DNA of 36,442 nt. Source: CBDVBL01 sp965555375 (lineage in GTDB: Bacteria > Zixibacteria > MSB-5A5 > UBA10806). Of this stretch, positions 24,094 through 31,811 are shown one piece after another (the first letter of the stretch is position 1; each line of letters begins with the position of its first letter). Below the pieces are notes generated by a model. The model did not search any database, was not told the DNA's origin, and saw only the letters and a list, made by a program, of their open reading frames with translations. The DNA lies in assembly GCA_965555375.1 (NCBI GenBank), contig CBEWDL010000009.1, forward strand, positions 1 to 36,442, written 5' to 3'. Made by a program: the position numbers and the translations under genes.

Positions 24094-24754
24094 ATCATTC
24101 GCGGTTTTCCTCAAAGATATCAAAAGCGAGCTTCGCACCAGGTATGCCATAAATGCCATATTGCTGTTCGCGATTGTCACAGTCTTCGCAGTTTCATTTG
24201 CCCTGGCCAAGACCGGCGGGAAAATAGAGATTATTCTTCAGGCATCATTACTCTGGATCGTGATATATTTCTCATCGCTCTCCGGGCTGGCTCAAAGTTT
24301 CATCAAGGAGGAGGAATCCAGAACCGCCGTAGCCCTGCGCCTCTATAGCCCTGCCGGACCCGTTTTCGGGGGAAAACTGATATTTAATCTGGTGCTCCTG
24401 GCGGTCATGAATCTTATTACCATACCATTGTTTTCCGTCTTCCTGAGTCTGGAGATCGCCAATTATCCTCTTTTCCTTTCGGTCATCTTGTTGGGCTCGC
24501 TCGGGATGGTCGGAACCACCACTCTGGTAGCCGCCATCATTTCGAAAGCATCGGTGAAAGGCGCTTTGTTTGCGGTATTATCATTCCCCCTGCTTCTACC
24601 GGTTTTGATGATGGCCATCTCTGGCACGAGGAAGGCTCTGACGCCGGGCATCAGCTTTTCCGCCGCCGGAATGGAGCTTCAGGTTTTGGCTTCCTATCTG
24701 ATTGTCATGACTGTTTTAGGTTTTCTGCTTTTCGACTCCGTCTGGAACGATTAA
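24062..24754 (+). CDS. ccmB: Cytochrome c maturation membrane protein CcmB
   Basis: CcmB is the membrane subunit that pairs with CcmA. The 230-residue protein has about six predicted helices and the family's start-proximal AVFLKDIKSELRTRYA block, in which a charged helix precedes the first membrane segment. The motif FIKEEESRTA (about residues 80-89) resembles the FEEDREDG region of CcmB. The start lies 32 bases inside ccmA, indicating coupling. The 135-base gap before ccmC contains no other gene and only a weak promoter-like sequence. Confidence 0.88.
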   Translation: METKLSGSISKSFAVFLKDIKSELRTRYAINAILLFAIVTVFAVSFALAKTGGKIEIILQASLLWIVIYFSSLSGLAQSFIKEEESRTAVALRLYSPAGPVFGGKLIFNLVLLAVMNLITIPLFSVFLSLEIANYPLFLSVILLGSLGMVGTTTLVAAIISKASVKGALFAVLSFPLLLPVLMMAISGTRKALTPGISFSAAGMELQVLASYLIVMTVLGFLLFDSVWND

Positions 24755-24889
24755 TATGTCGTGGGGTAACATCTTGAATAATAAAGAGTTGAAAGCCTAC
24801 TTTCGAGGAATTCGATATTGACAGATTTAAATGAATATTATTAGTTTTCCGAAACAAAATGCGAATGAATTTGTTTAAGGGATATTAAA

Positions 24890-25555
24890 ATGTGGTGGAA
24901 GGTATTAATACTCATGGTTATCGCCTGGGTTTGCATTGGAGCCTGGATTTTCCCGCCTCCCACGCCTGTTAAGGACAATCCCGAGGTTTTCAGGATAATC
25001 TACTTTCATTTCCCCATGGCTATAGGAACGGTGGTAGCATTCGGCACGGCGATGTATTTCGCCATCAGGTATCTTTCGACAAGAGATTTAAAATACGATT
25101 TGAGAGAAGTATCATCCGCTAAGCTGGGGATAATCTTCTGCATCCTGGCTGCGATATCCGGGTCGATTTTCGCCAAAAATACATGGGGATCTTACTGGAA
25201 TTGGGATCCCCGGGAAACGTCGATATTCATGCTTCTTTTAGTATACGCTGCATACTTCGCCCTTCGTTCGGCAGTCGGCGACCCGGATCAGAAAGCCAAC
25301 CTCTCGGCGGTCTATTCGCTGTTCGGATTTGTGGCCACCATATTTTTCATCTTTATAATGCCGAGAATTATGCCGGGCCTGCATCCCGGATCACCGAAAC
25401 CGACCGGCGTCAGCGAGGGTTCAATAATAACATTCTCATTTAAAACCGCCATCGTTCTGATACCATCGGTCCTGGCGCATGTCGGCCTGTTTTTCTGGAT
25501 CAATAAATTGGCGGTTGATATAACCGAATCAAGCAAGGAGTTATCGGATGGCTAA
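24890..25555 (+). CDS. ccmC: Cytochrome c maturation heme-handling protein CcmC
   Basis: CcmC loads heme on to CcmE in the periplasm. The 221-residue protein has six predicted membrane helices and the WWD-type tryptophan-rich motif (WGSYWNWDPRET, 99-110). Conserved His residues flank it in YFHFP (His40) and GLHPGSPKP (His165). The GTA/HHP-type arrangement is intact. Its stop overlaps the start of ccmD by 8 bases. In the System I variant without a His in CcmE, CcmC would deliver heme to a Cys-containing CcmE. Confidence 0.94.
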   Translation: MWWKVLILMVIAWVCIGAWIFPPPTPVKDNPEVFRIIYFHFPMAIGTVVAFGTAMYFAIRYLSTRDLKYDLREVSSAKLGIIFCILAAISGSIFAKNTWGSYWNWDPRETSIFMLLLVYAAYFALRSAVGDPDQKANLSAVYSLFGFVATIFFIFIMPRIMPGLHPGSPKPTGVSEGSIITFSFKTAIVLIPSVLAHVGLFFWINKLAVDITESSKELSDG

Positions 25556-25655
25556 TTATATACCGATGTTTGTGGCCTTACTGGGATGGGTGGCCCTCGG
25601 AGGTTACCTCATATCTCTCGATCTTAAAGTTAGAAGGATGAAAAAAGATGAATAA
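25548..25655 (+). CDS. ccmD: CcmD, small membrane protein of heme export
   Basis: This 35-residue ORF is too short for many gene callers. It consists of one hydrophobic helix (FVALLGWVALGGYLISL) followed by a basic tail (KVRRMKKDE), the typical architecture of CcmD, which helps release holo-CcmE from the CcmABC complex. It overlaps ccmC by 8 bases and ccmE by 8 bases, and sits exactly in the conserved ccmC-ccmD-ccmE slot. Sequence conservation of CcmD is low, so the call leans on position, size and topology. Confidence 0.85.
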   Translation: MANYIPMFVALLGWVALGGYLISLDLKVRRMKKDE

Positions 25656-26040
25656 AAATGCGAAAACGGCAATAGCCATAGCGGTGGTGGTGGTCGCCGC
25701 GGGCGTCGGTCTCTGGTCGCTGATCGGAGGCGGCGGAGTCACTCCCTATGTGGGGTTCGCCGAAGCCAGAGCGGCCAAAAGCAACGTGCAGGTGATGGGC
25801 GAAATACTCCCGACCGGCACCGAGTACTATCCAGCATCAGGAACGTTTTCGTTTTACATCACCGATGATACCGGCGACAGGATGAGGGTGGTTTACGGCG
25901 GCACCAAACCCGGCAATTTCGACCAGGCCACATCGGTGGTCTGCATCGGACGGTATTCCAACGAAACCTTCCACGCCGAAAAGCTTTTGGTAAAATGCCC
26001 GTCAAAATACCAGGACGAGCTTCTGGAACCGGGCGCATAA
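25648..26040 (+). CDS. ccmE: CcmE heme chaperone, CXXXY variant
   Basis: CcmE carries heme covalently in the periplasm between CcmC and CcmF. The 130-residue protein has an N-terminal membrane anchor (7-26) and the OB-fold domain, including VQVMGEILPTG and FYITDDTG. In classical CcmE the heme-binding residue is the His of an HxxxY motif near the C-terminus. Here that position is Cys117 in CPSKY (117-121), the CXXXY form known from archaea and some sulfate reducers. Tyr121 is preserved. It is encoded between ccmD and ccmF with an 8-base overlap at the 5' end. The identity is certain. Confidence 0.94.
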   Translation: MNKNAKTAIAIAVVVVAAGVGLWSLIGGGGVTPYVGFAEARAAKSNVQVMGEILPTGTEYYPASGTFSFYITDDTGDRMRVVYGGTKPGNFDQATSVVCIGRYSNETFHAEKLLVKCPSKYQDELLEPGA

Positions 26041-26088
26041 CGTTGCTCAGGCAGATTTAGCAAAGACATCTTTGATCGAGAGGCAGCA

Positions 26089-28683
26089 ATGGAAGTAGGC
26101 AGCTTTTCCTTGGCCTGGGCCACAATACCTTTAATCCTGTGCATGGCAGGTTACCTTATGGTGGCCGTCGGGATTAGAGAGTTTCGCTTAACCGCCAGGA
26201 TTGTATACTGGTTTCTATTCGCGATGGTGTTAATAGCTTTCATCGAGCTTCTTCAGCTATTCCTCACAGACCAGTTCCAATATTCCTATGTGGCCAGCTA
26301 TTCGTCGAGCGATTTGAGCAACCAATGGCCACATTTCTACAAATTAAGCGCTCTATGGGCAGGTCAACAGGGCACATTTTTGATGTGGCTGGTTTTTGGC
26401 CTGATCCTGGGATTCTGGGTCAAATCCAGAGCCCGGGAAAATGAAGGCTGGGTAATGTTTTTCTATATTCTTGGACAGACTTTTCTTCTGGTTTTGACTA
26501 TAGTCTCAAATCCATTTGAAAAATTGAATTTCACTCCGGTTGATGGTCAGGGGTTAAATCCGCTTCTGCAAAACTACTGGATGCAGATCCATCCGCCCAT
26601 TGTCTTCATCGGGTTTGCAGCAGCCTGTATTCCGTTTGCATTTGCCATGGCTGCTCTGGCCACGAATAAATACGATGACTGGGTGAGGCAAACCATGCCC
26701 TGGGCAGCCTTCATGGTGGTGACTCTCGGACTCGGAATCTTCCTCGGTGGATACTGGTCTTATGAGACCCTCGGCTGGGGCGGCTACTGGGCCTGGGATC
26801 CTGTGGAGAATGCATCGTTGATACCGTGGCTGGTCGGTATCGCGCTCGTTCATGGCATGGTGGTTGAAAAATCGCGCGGCACCTGGAGACGAACCAATCT
26901 ATTTTTGGCCATTACGCTCTTTCTGTTGATTGTTTACGGGACATTCCTGACGCGATCCGGCGTGCTTGCGGATTTCTCCGTGCACTCCTTTGTCGATCTC
27001 GGATATAACAACCTCCTCTGGGCCTCGATTGTCGTAATCGGAATAATCTCATATGGACTCTGGGCCTATAGAGCTTATAGAATGAAAGTTGCCTCCTCAT
27101 CCGGAACTGAGATCCTATCGCAGGAATTCTCGACCTTTCTGGCCATGGTCCTTCTTCTGCCCTTCACCCTGCTGGTGCTGTTCTGGACTTCCTTTCCGCT
27201 GATCACAAGCCTGTTGTCGCAGATCCCGCTTCTTTCAAAGATTGCACCGGCGCCCGCGGCGATCGATACCGGCAACTACAATATGCTGGGGTTGATATTC
27301 TCTATCATATTCGGCGTCATTCTCGGCTTCAATGCCCTTTTAGGCTGGAAGACAACCGATATCAGCCTTCTGAAAAAGAAATCAATCCTGCCTGTCGCTA
27401 TCGCTCTTTTAGCGTCGGTGATATTTATCGTACTGGGATTTGGGGAAATAACCGGGTTCTGGTCGGATGGCGGAACGGGTCAGTTGACTGCGCGGGTAAT
27501 TCTCATCGTGTCTCTTTATTTCCTGTTTTTCTTCGCCGCCACCTTCGCACTCGTTACAAACCTGATATTTGTTGTTAACAGATGTAGAGCCAGATTCATG
27601 ACGTCAGGCGGATATATCACACACCTCGGTTTTTCAATTCTTTTGATCGGTTTTATTTTCTCGTCGACTTTTGGCAGTTCCCAGAAGCTCACCATTCCCG
27701 AAGACGATTCAAAATCGGCCCTCGGTTACGCAATAAAGTTCACCGGCACAACCAGGACTGCGCCTGAGGAGGAAACAGCGTATTTCGAATTGTCCAGGGG
27801 CAATAACACGATTTACGCTTACTCAATATCGAAAGAGATGCGCCGGGGCAATCAACTGCAATATACCAGGACACCGCACATAAAGAAATTTCTTTCTCAT
27901 GATCTCTATCTCTCGCTGGAAAATCTGGCAGATCCGATGCCTGGCGATGTCCGGCCTTTTGAACTCCATGCCGGGGAATCTGAAAGAGTGTTCGGCAAAA
28001 CCGTTATCTTCGAAGGATACGATTCCGAAGAAAGGGCCCGCAGGCTGGCGCAAGTCCAGCCGACAATATTCCAGCTCGCCAAAGGCGAATCGCATACTCT
28101 CAGTGATGCCACGGTAACCTTCGAGAGTTTCGAAATGGGTGAGCATCAGCAGGGTATGACCGGAGACATCGGCGCCAGGCTGAAAGTCGATTACAACGGC
28201 AGGACATCTTCAATTATCCCGACATACCTGCCAACGCAGGGAACGGCATCTATATCGGAACCGGTGAAGTTCCCCTCCGGCGGCTATATCAAACTGATTA
28301 AGATTATGGCTGACGCCGGTTCTGTCGTTCTTTCCCATTCCCCGACCGAGGAGCTACCTGATATGAATGTCGGGGCAGTCGTTAAGGTTGTATCCGGGTT
28401 AGACACCACAACCGTGAAGCCGGTTTACAACCCATCACAGGAACATGGCCAGAAGGCTACGGTCATGCTCCCCGATGGCAGCCGATTGATTTTGCTCGAC
28501 CTGCAGGCCGGTGAAAATCTGGCTCATTTCGTTTTAGAACCGGCCAGCATGCCGCTTCTGGCCTCCATCGAGATCTCTACCAAGCCGATGATTAATCTGG
28601 TCTGGATCGGGTTCTTGATGATCGTCGCCGGTGCGGTTGTGGCGATCTTCAGGAGGATGGCCGAAAGTCGGAATAATGGATGA
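26089..28683 (+). CDS. ccmF: Cytochrome c maturation heme lyase CcmF
   Basis: CcmF accepts heme from CcmE and attaches it to apocytochrome. The 864-residue protein has many membrane helices, the QIHPP His (His168), and the tryptophan-rich WGGYWAWDPVEN motif (230-241) of the heme-handling family. The C-terminal part (after about residue 520) is a long periplasmic domain with a final membrane helix. The protein is longer than the usual ~650 residues, mainly because of this region. No ccmG or ccmH follows; the operon ends at a terminator at 28772-28796. Confidence 0.94.
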   Translation: MEVGSFSLAWATIPLILCMAGYLMVAVGIREFRLTARIVYWFLFAMVLIAFIELLQLFLTDQFQYSYVASYSSSDLSNQWPHFYKLSALWAGQQGTFLMWLVFGLILGFWVKSRARENEGWVMFFYILGQTFLLVLTIVSNPFEKLNFTPVDGQGLNPLLQNYWMQIHPPIVFIGFAAACIPFAFAMAALATNKYDDWVRQTMPWAAFMVVTLGLGIFLGGYWSYETLGWGGYWAWDPVENASLIPWLVGIALVHGMVVEKSRGTWRRTNLFLAITLFLLIVYGTFLTRSGVLADFSVHSFVDLGYNNLLWASIVVIGIISYGLWAYRAYRMKVASSSGTEILSQEFSTFLAMVLLLPFTLLVLFWTSFPLITSLLSQIPLLSKIAPAPAAIDTGNYNMLGLIFSIIFGVILGFNALLGWKTTDISLLKKKSILPVAIALLASVIFIVLGFGEITGFWSDGGTGQLTARVILIVSLYFLFFFAATFALVTNLIFVVNRCRARFMTSGGYITHLGFSILLIGFIFSSTFGSSQKLTIPEDDSKSALGYAIKFTGTTRTAPEEETAYFELSRGNNTIYAYSISKEMRRGNQLQYTRTPHIKKFLSHDLYLSLENLADPMPGDVRPFELHAGESERVFGKTVIFEGYDSEERARRLAQVQPTIFQLAKGESHTLSDATVTFESFEMGEHQQGMTGDIGARLKVDYNGRTSSIIPTYLPTQGTASISEPVKFPSGGYIKLIKIMADAGSVVLSHSPTEELPDMNVGAVVKVVSGLDTTTVKPVYNPSQEHGQKATVMLPDGSRLILLDLQAGENLAHFVLEPASMPLLASIEISTKPMINLVWIGFLMIVAGAVVAIFRRMAESRNNG

Positions 28684-28771
28684 CAATATGATACTACCAG
28701 ACTATCGAGGCGCCACCCGGATCAGCGTAACTCATTGTTGTATAAAATGTTAACCGTCAAATGGAGCAGCC

Positions 28772-28796
28772 AACCCGATAGTTTGTCGGGTTTTTT
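28772..28796 (+). terminator. Terminator of the ccm operon
   Basis: A 7-bp stem AACCCGA/TCGGGTT (28772-28792) with a 7-base loop leads into TTTTTT (28791-28796), 89 bases after the ccmF stop. Confidence 0.85.
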
Positions 28797-28924
28797 CGAC
28801 GTTTTCATTCTGATAAAAAAGCCAAAATTAGATAGAGTAGGCCCTATCTCAATTCTAAGATCGTTTTATTTGCTGGAGTTATTGTGAATTTATAGCTTTA
28901 TGGCCGGTAACTGGTAAGTTTTGC

Positions 28925-28953
28925 TTGACATGAAAAGTGCATTATAGTATATT
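28925..28953 (+). promoter_or_regulatory. Promoter of the XRE regulator
   Basis: TTGACA (28925-28930) and TATATT (28948-28953) are separated by 17 bases. The ATG at 28962 lies 8 bases after the -10 box, so the mRNA would have almost no leader. Confidence 0.7.
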
Positions 28954-28961
28954 TGGGTAGC

Positions 28962-29162
28962 ATGAAGCTGATCACCAAAATAAAGCCCCAGAGACGCGAA
29001 ACAGGGTTGACTCAGGCTGATCTTGCGGCGGAGGTCGGAGTATCGAGGCAAACGATCATATCTATAGAGAAGGGCACCTGCGTGCCTTCGACTTTTCTGG
29101 CATTAAAGCTGGCGCGGGCCTTGAAGAGACCTGTAGAAGAGCTATTTACCATAGCAGAATAG
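28962..29162 (+). CDS. Small XRE-family helix-turn-helix regulator
   Basis: This 66-residue protein is a single Cro/CI-type helix-turn-helix. The segment GLTQADLAAEVGVSRQTIIS is the recognition unit, followed by IEKGTCVPSTFLALKLARAL, as in YgzD/YozG-type regulators. I start it at ATG 28962 rather than at the in-frame TTG 28953, because that TTG overlaps the -10 box. There is no Shine-Dalgarno and the promoter is directly in front, so it is probably leaderless. It is followed closely by a secreted protein gene (29 bases to its start) that it may co-transcribe with or regulate. Confidence 0.85.
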   Translation: MKLITKIKPQRRETGLTQADLAAEVGVSRQTIISIEKGTCVPSTFLALKLARALKRPVEELFTIAE

Positions 29163-29191
29163 AAATCTAAGAATCGCTGACAGGAGGAGAC

Positions 29192-29779
29192 GTGAAAAGA
29201 CTTCTATTCACCGTGTTTGTATTAGTATTCGTATTCGGAATCACCGCTGCGTATGCAGGCGGTGAAGGATGTCCTCCGGCTGTAAAAGCCGCATGTGCCG
29301 GTAAAGCGTCTACCGCCAAAAAGGCCGGTTGCCCCATGAGCAAGGCCAGGGCTGAGACTACAGAAGCTGATGCGACTTCCGAGGAAGAATCCAAAACCGA
29401 GCATGTTTGTCCGGATGTAGGCGGGAAAGCTAAATTGAATCAATTCCATGAGGCCATGCACCCAATGCATGTGGCTTTGAACGAGGAAGACTTCGACGAG
29501 TTCAACGAGTGCCTGCCGAACCTTCTCAAAGCCTCGCAGGCTCTGGCCGATTACAAATGCCACGGGTATGAGAAGTGCTCGGAAACCTGCCGGAAGAATT
29601 TCGATGGCAAAAAGGCTGAGCTAATTGAAGCGGTTGACGACTTGAAAGAGGTTTGCAAGGGCAAGGATAACGAGAAGATCACAGCCAATTTCGATGTGAT
29701 GCATGAGGCCTATATTACTTTCGCCAATGTCTGCGTCCATCCCGAGAAGGCCAAGGCCGAAAAGGAAAAAGCCGAATAG
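29192..29779 (+). CDS. Secreted Cys/His-rich protein of unknown function
   Basis: I do not recognise the family. The 195-residue protein starts at GTG 29192 behind GGAGGAG and has a clear signal peptide (1-22, ending AYA). A Cys-containing linker (GCPPAVKAAC, GCPMSK) is followed by a helical domain with FHEAMHPMH (His86, His90, His93), then YKCHGYEKCSETC (122-133), and VMHEAY (His171) near the end. The pattern of His, Met and Cys on helices would suit a periplasmic metal-binding or copper-handling protein, but that is inference. The C-terminus is a charged Lys/Glu tail. It is followed by a strong terminator. Confidence 0.7.
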   Translation: MKRLLFTVFVLVFVFGITAAYAGGEGCPPAVKAACAGKASTAKKAGCPMSKARAETTEADATSEEESKTEHVCPDVGGKAKLNQFHEAMHPMHVALNEEDFDEFNECLPNLLKASQALADYKCHGYEKCSETCRKNFDGKKAELIEAVDDLKEVCKGKDNEKITANFDVMHEAYITFANVCVHPEKAKAEKEKAE

Positions 29780-29803
29780 ACGGCTTTTCAATCAGCATTT
29801 TCA

Positions 29804-29831
29804 GGCGGCATCGGGCGGTGCCGCCTTTTTT
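29804..29831 (+). terminator. Terminator after the secreted Cys/His-rich gene
   Basis: A 7-bp stem GGCGGCA/TGCCGCC (29804-29825) with an 8-base loop is followed by TTTTTT (29826-29831). Confidence 0.88.
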
Positions 29832-29905
29832 ATGGCAGTAACGCCACCTGCAAACGATAAAAGAATCACATTCCGTAGGCGCCGATCTCCCTACAGGCAG
29901 GCAGC

Positions 29906-30403
29906 CTATCTCGCTTGGTAACCCAGATAAAGATATATTCCGATTGTCGCGAAAAAAACAGCAAACATCACCGGTATAAACGCCGGACCGATACCTTCCG
30001 CCTGACCCAGCGCCGCCCGGATCTGGACTAATTCGATATAGGTAAAAACCCAGATCATCTCGGCCTTGAGCGATACTATAAGCATCCTGGCCAGATAATA
30101 CTGCCGGTAGGCGTTCAGCGATGTTATTTTCCAGGCGTAATTCAGCACGTGCGGAAACCGGCCTAAGGCGGTGAGGCCCAAATAGAATACTACTCCGACA
30201 ATCGGCAAAAACAGCAATATCCCTTTACCGCTGTATGCATCGGGGCGGCCGTCCAGCCCGAAATGCCGCGGCACCGATTCGGGAAGGACCGACCAGTATC
30301 TTATAAGCAAACCGAAACCGACAATCACCCCGAGGATTGCAGCCGTCTCGAAAAACCTCTCCATTGAGGAAAACGGAATCCTAATTTTGGGCTGGGATTT
30401 CAT
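29906..30403 (-). CDS. DUF1648 membrane protein
   Basis: The 165-residue protein has about four predicted membrane helices. The characteristic DUF1648 segment LPESVPRHFGLDGRPDAYSGK follows the first helix. DUF1648 proteins, such as the SdpI group, are membrane proteins with few assigned functions; some confer immunity to secreted toxins. This gene is read toward the preceding plus-strand gene and is separated from it by the terminator. No toxin-like or SdpR-like gene lies next to it, so no specific role is proposed. Confidence 0.8.
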   Translation of the reverse strand: MKSQPKIRIPFSSMERFFETAAILGVIVGFGLLIRYWSVLPESVPRHFGLDGRPDAYSGKGILLFLPIVGVVFYLGLTALGRFPHVLNYAWKITSLNAYRQYYLARMLIVSLKAEMIWVFTYIELVQIRAALGQAEGIGPAFIPVMFAVFFATIGIYLYLGYQAR

Positions 30404-30525
30404 CGGTTTATACTCCGCATCATATTTTTATTGTCGGACATGAAATCCCGAAGTCAATATGAAACTGATGAATTATGATCTGTGATACATCGTGCGGCCG
30501 GGAGCTCAAGCCGGCCAATAAAGCA

Positions 30526-30551
30526 GGTGTCGGGTCAAACGACCCGACACC
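30526..30551. repeat. Perfect palindrome of the dispersed repeat family
   Basis: An 11-bp inverted repeat GGTGTCGGGTC/GACCCGACACC (30526-30536, 30541-30551) has a 4-base loop. It resembles the unit at 23260-23288 and sits between the DUF1648 gene and the small barrel gene. Confidence 0.8.
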
Positions 30552-30590
30552 ACGATAAAGTTAAAAGGCTGACTAAACAATCATCATCGT

Positions 30591-31250
30591 TTAGTAAATG
30601 AAGTAGGATAAGCCAATCTGAAAAACGATCGCATGATCCTTTATGCTCTCCCAGCCATCTGCCGGCTCGTTATCCGCCGGCTCAGATTGCTTCATGCTCG
30701 TCATTTCATAGCCAACTTCGCCAAAAATCCCAACGGCGTCTGATACCATGTATATCCCGCCGCCTTCGAAGACAATTGCTGTGCCTGACCACTTGTAGTC
30801 TTCCGCGTTCGCAGAACCGGAATTAGACGTTAGAGTGTTATAGACAAACGCGCCTGTCACGTAGGGATATATAGCTCCTTTTACCTCGGTCCTTGCTTTA
30901 TCCAGGTTGAAATAGTACTTCACGGCCGGACCGATCCCAAAATTGGTTTGCGTGGCATTATCAGGGGCACCCCAATCCAGGGACATTTTCTGCAGGATAA
31001 TCGTCCCACCAACAGCCAGCCCTGGCATTACAAAATAACCGACTCGCGGGTTAAACGTAATCAGCGTTGCCCCGCCGTCTTGCTCCTCCAGGTTCTCGTC
31101 AAGATACTTATAGGAATCTCCGCCCAGGCTGCTGAATGCAAATCCTCCTTCCGCCAATATACTTCCCTTATCGATCGGCGAGCCCTGGGCGAAAACGGGA
31201 GCCGCCATTAGAAGCAATGACGCCAGGACTATCAAAACTAACCTTATCAT
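30591..31250 (-). CDS. Small outer-membrane beta-barrel protein
   Basis: This 219-residue protein has a signal peptide (1-22, ending FAQ) and about eight predicted amphipathic strands with glycine-rich turns. It ends with aromatic residues (LSYFIY), as outer-membrane barrels do. It resembles the OmpW/OmpX-like barrel group or 'PorT-like' family; I cannot choose among them. The start ATG (31250) has an AAGGAG Shine-Dalgarno. Upstream there is a long leader with a separate short ORF. A 7-bp ACTAAAC/GTTTAGT hairpin overlaps the stop codon but has no T-run. Confidence 0.7.
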   Translation of the reverse strand: MIRLVLIVLASLLLMAAPVFAQGSPIDKGSILAEGGFAFSSLGGDSYKYLDENLEEQDGGATLITFNPRVGYFVMPGLAVGGTIILQKMSLDWGAPDNATQTNFGIGPAVKYYFNLDKARTEVKGAIYPYVTGAFVYNTLTSNSGSANAEDYKWSGTAIVFEGGGIYMVSDAVGIFGEVGYEMTSMKQSEPADNEPADGWESIKDHAIVFQIGLSYFIY

Positions 31251-31811
31251 ATCATACTCCTTCTTGAGTTAATTTCTTGCACTTAAGGGCAGAATTTTCT
31301 GCTCCATAGCTGGTGTATTTCTCTTCCACCTCCTTTTAATTGATTGGTGACCAAAAAAACCGTATCCTGATAATGCAAATATCACTGAGCATTTTACCTC
31401 CTGCCCACCGATCCTGTAAAGTATTTTTTTCAAAATTTATTGACAGGTAACTTAACAATATCACTTGATCCTGACGGAATTTCGATGTGCGACCGGGTCG
31501 CCTGACTTAACCGCTACAACAGGCGTTGGGTCAGGCCTCAAAGTCGCAGAGCGACCCGACACCACATTATGATTTTCATAATACCGCGCGCGGGCAGGAA
31601 CCCCTTCCTGCTCGCCCCAACGGTTTATGCTGTTGCATCAATCACGTCACGGTTTCGTCTCCGACCCGACTGAACGAAATTGTGCCGTCAGGTCAGGTGA
31701 CCCGCCACCACCGGCACCAACACCTGGATTTCGATTTCCTCTTCCCATGCCCCCCTAAACATGTATATTGGAGAAAATTTTGTCCGAAGGAACGTGAGAG
31801 CAGGGTTAACG
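31251..31811. other. Long intergenic region with leader ORFs and repeats
   Basis: The left part is the presumed 5' leader of the barrel gene. On the minus strand it includes an 18-codon ORF (31392-31336) with a perfect GGAGGT Shine-Dalgarno, and a second AAGGAGG with no suitable start. The middle (about 31490-31570) carries GACCCGACACCAC-type repeat fragments, and 31592-31620 a GGGCAGGAA/TTCCTGC hairpin. The right part leads into the MFS gene. I see no other gene. Confidence 0.45.
31336..31392 (-). CDS. Possible 18-aa leader peptide upstream of the barrel gene
   Basis: ATG 31392 follows GGAGGT with three intervening bases and opens an 18-codon ORF (begins MLSDICII, ends WSPIN). It ends 86 bases before the barrel gene start. 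Two further purine-rich ribosome-binding-like sites follow. It might be a regulatory leader peptide or chance; no homologue is known to me. Confidence 0.3.
   Translation of the reverse strand: MLSDICIIRIRFFWSPIN

Larger units (their letters stand above)
28684..28961 (+). other. Intergenic region after ccmF
   Basis: It contains the ccm operon terminator (28772-28796), a short imperfect AGATAG/CTATCT hairpin near 28832-28850 and the promoter of the XRE gene at the right end. I see no gene. Confidence 0.5.

Noticed and set aside
24818..24846. A promoter for ccmC (TTGACA with a downstream TTAGTT)
   Set aside because: The -35 box is good but the -10 match is poor, so I did not list it as a feature.
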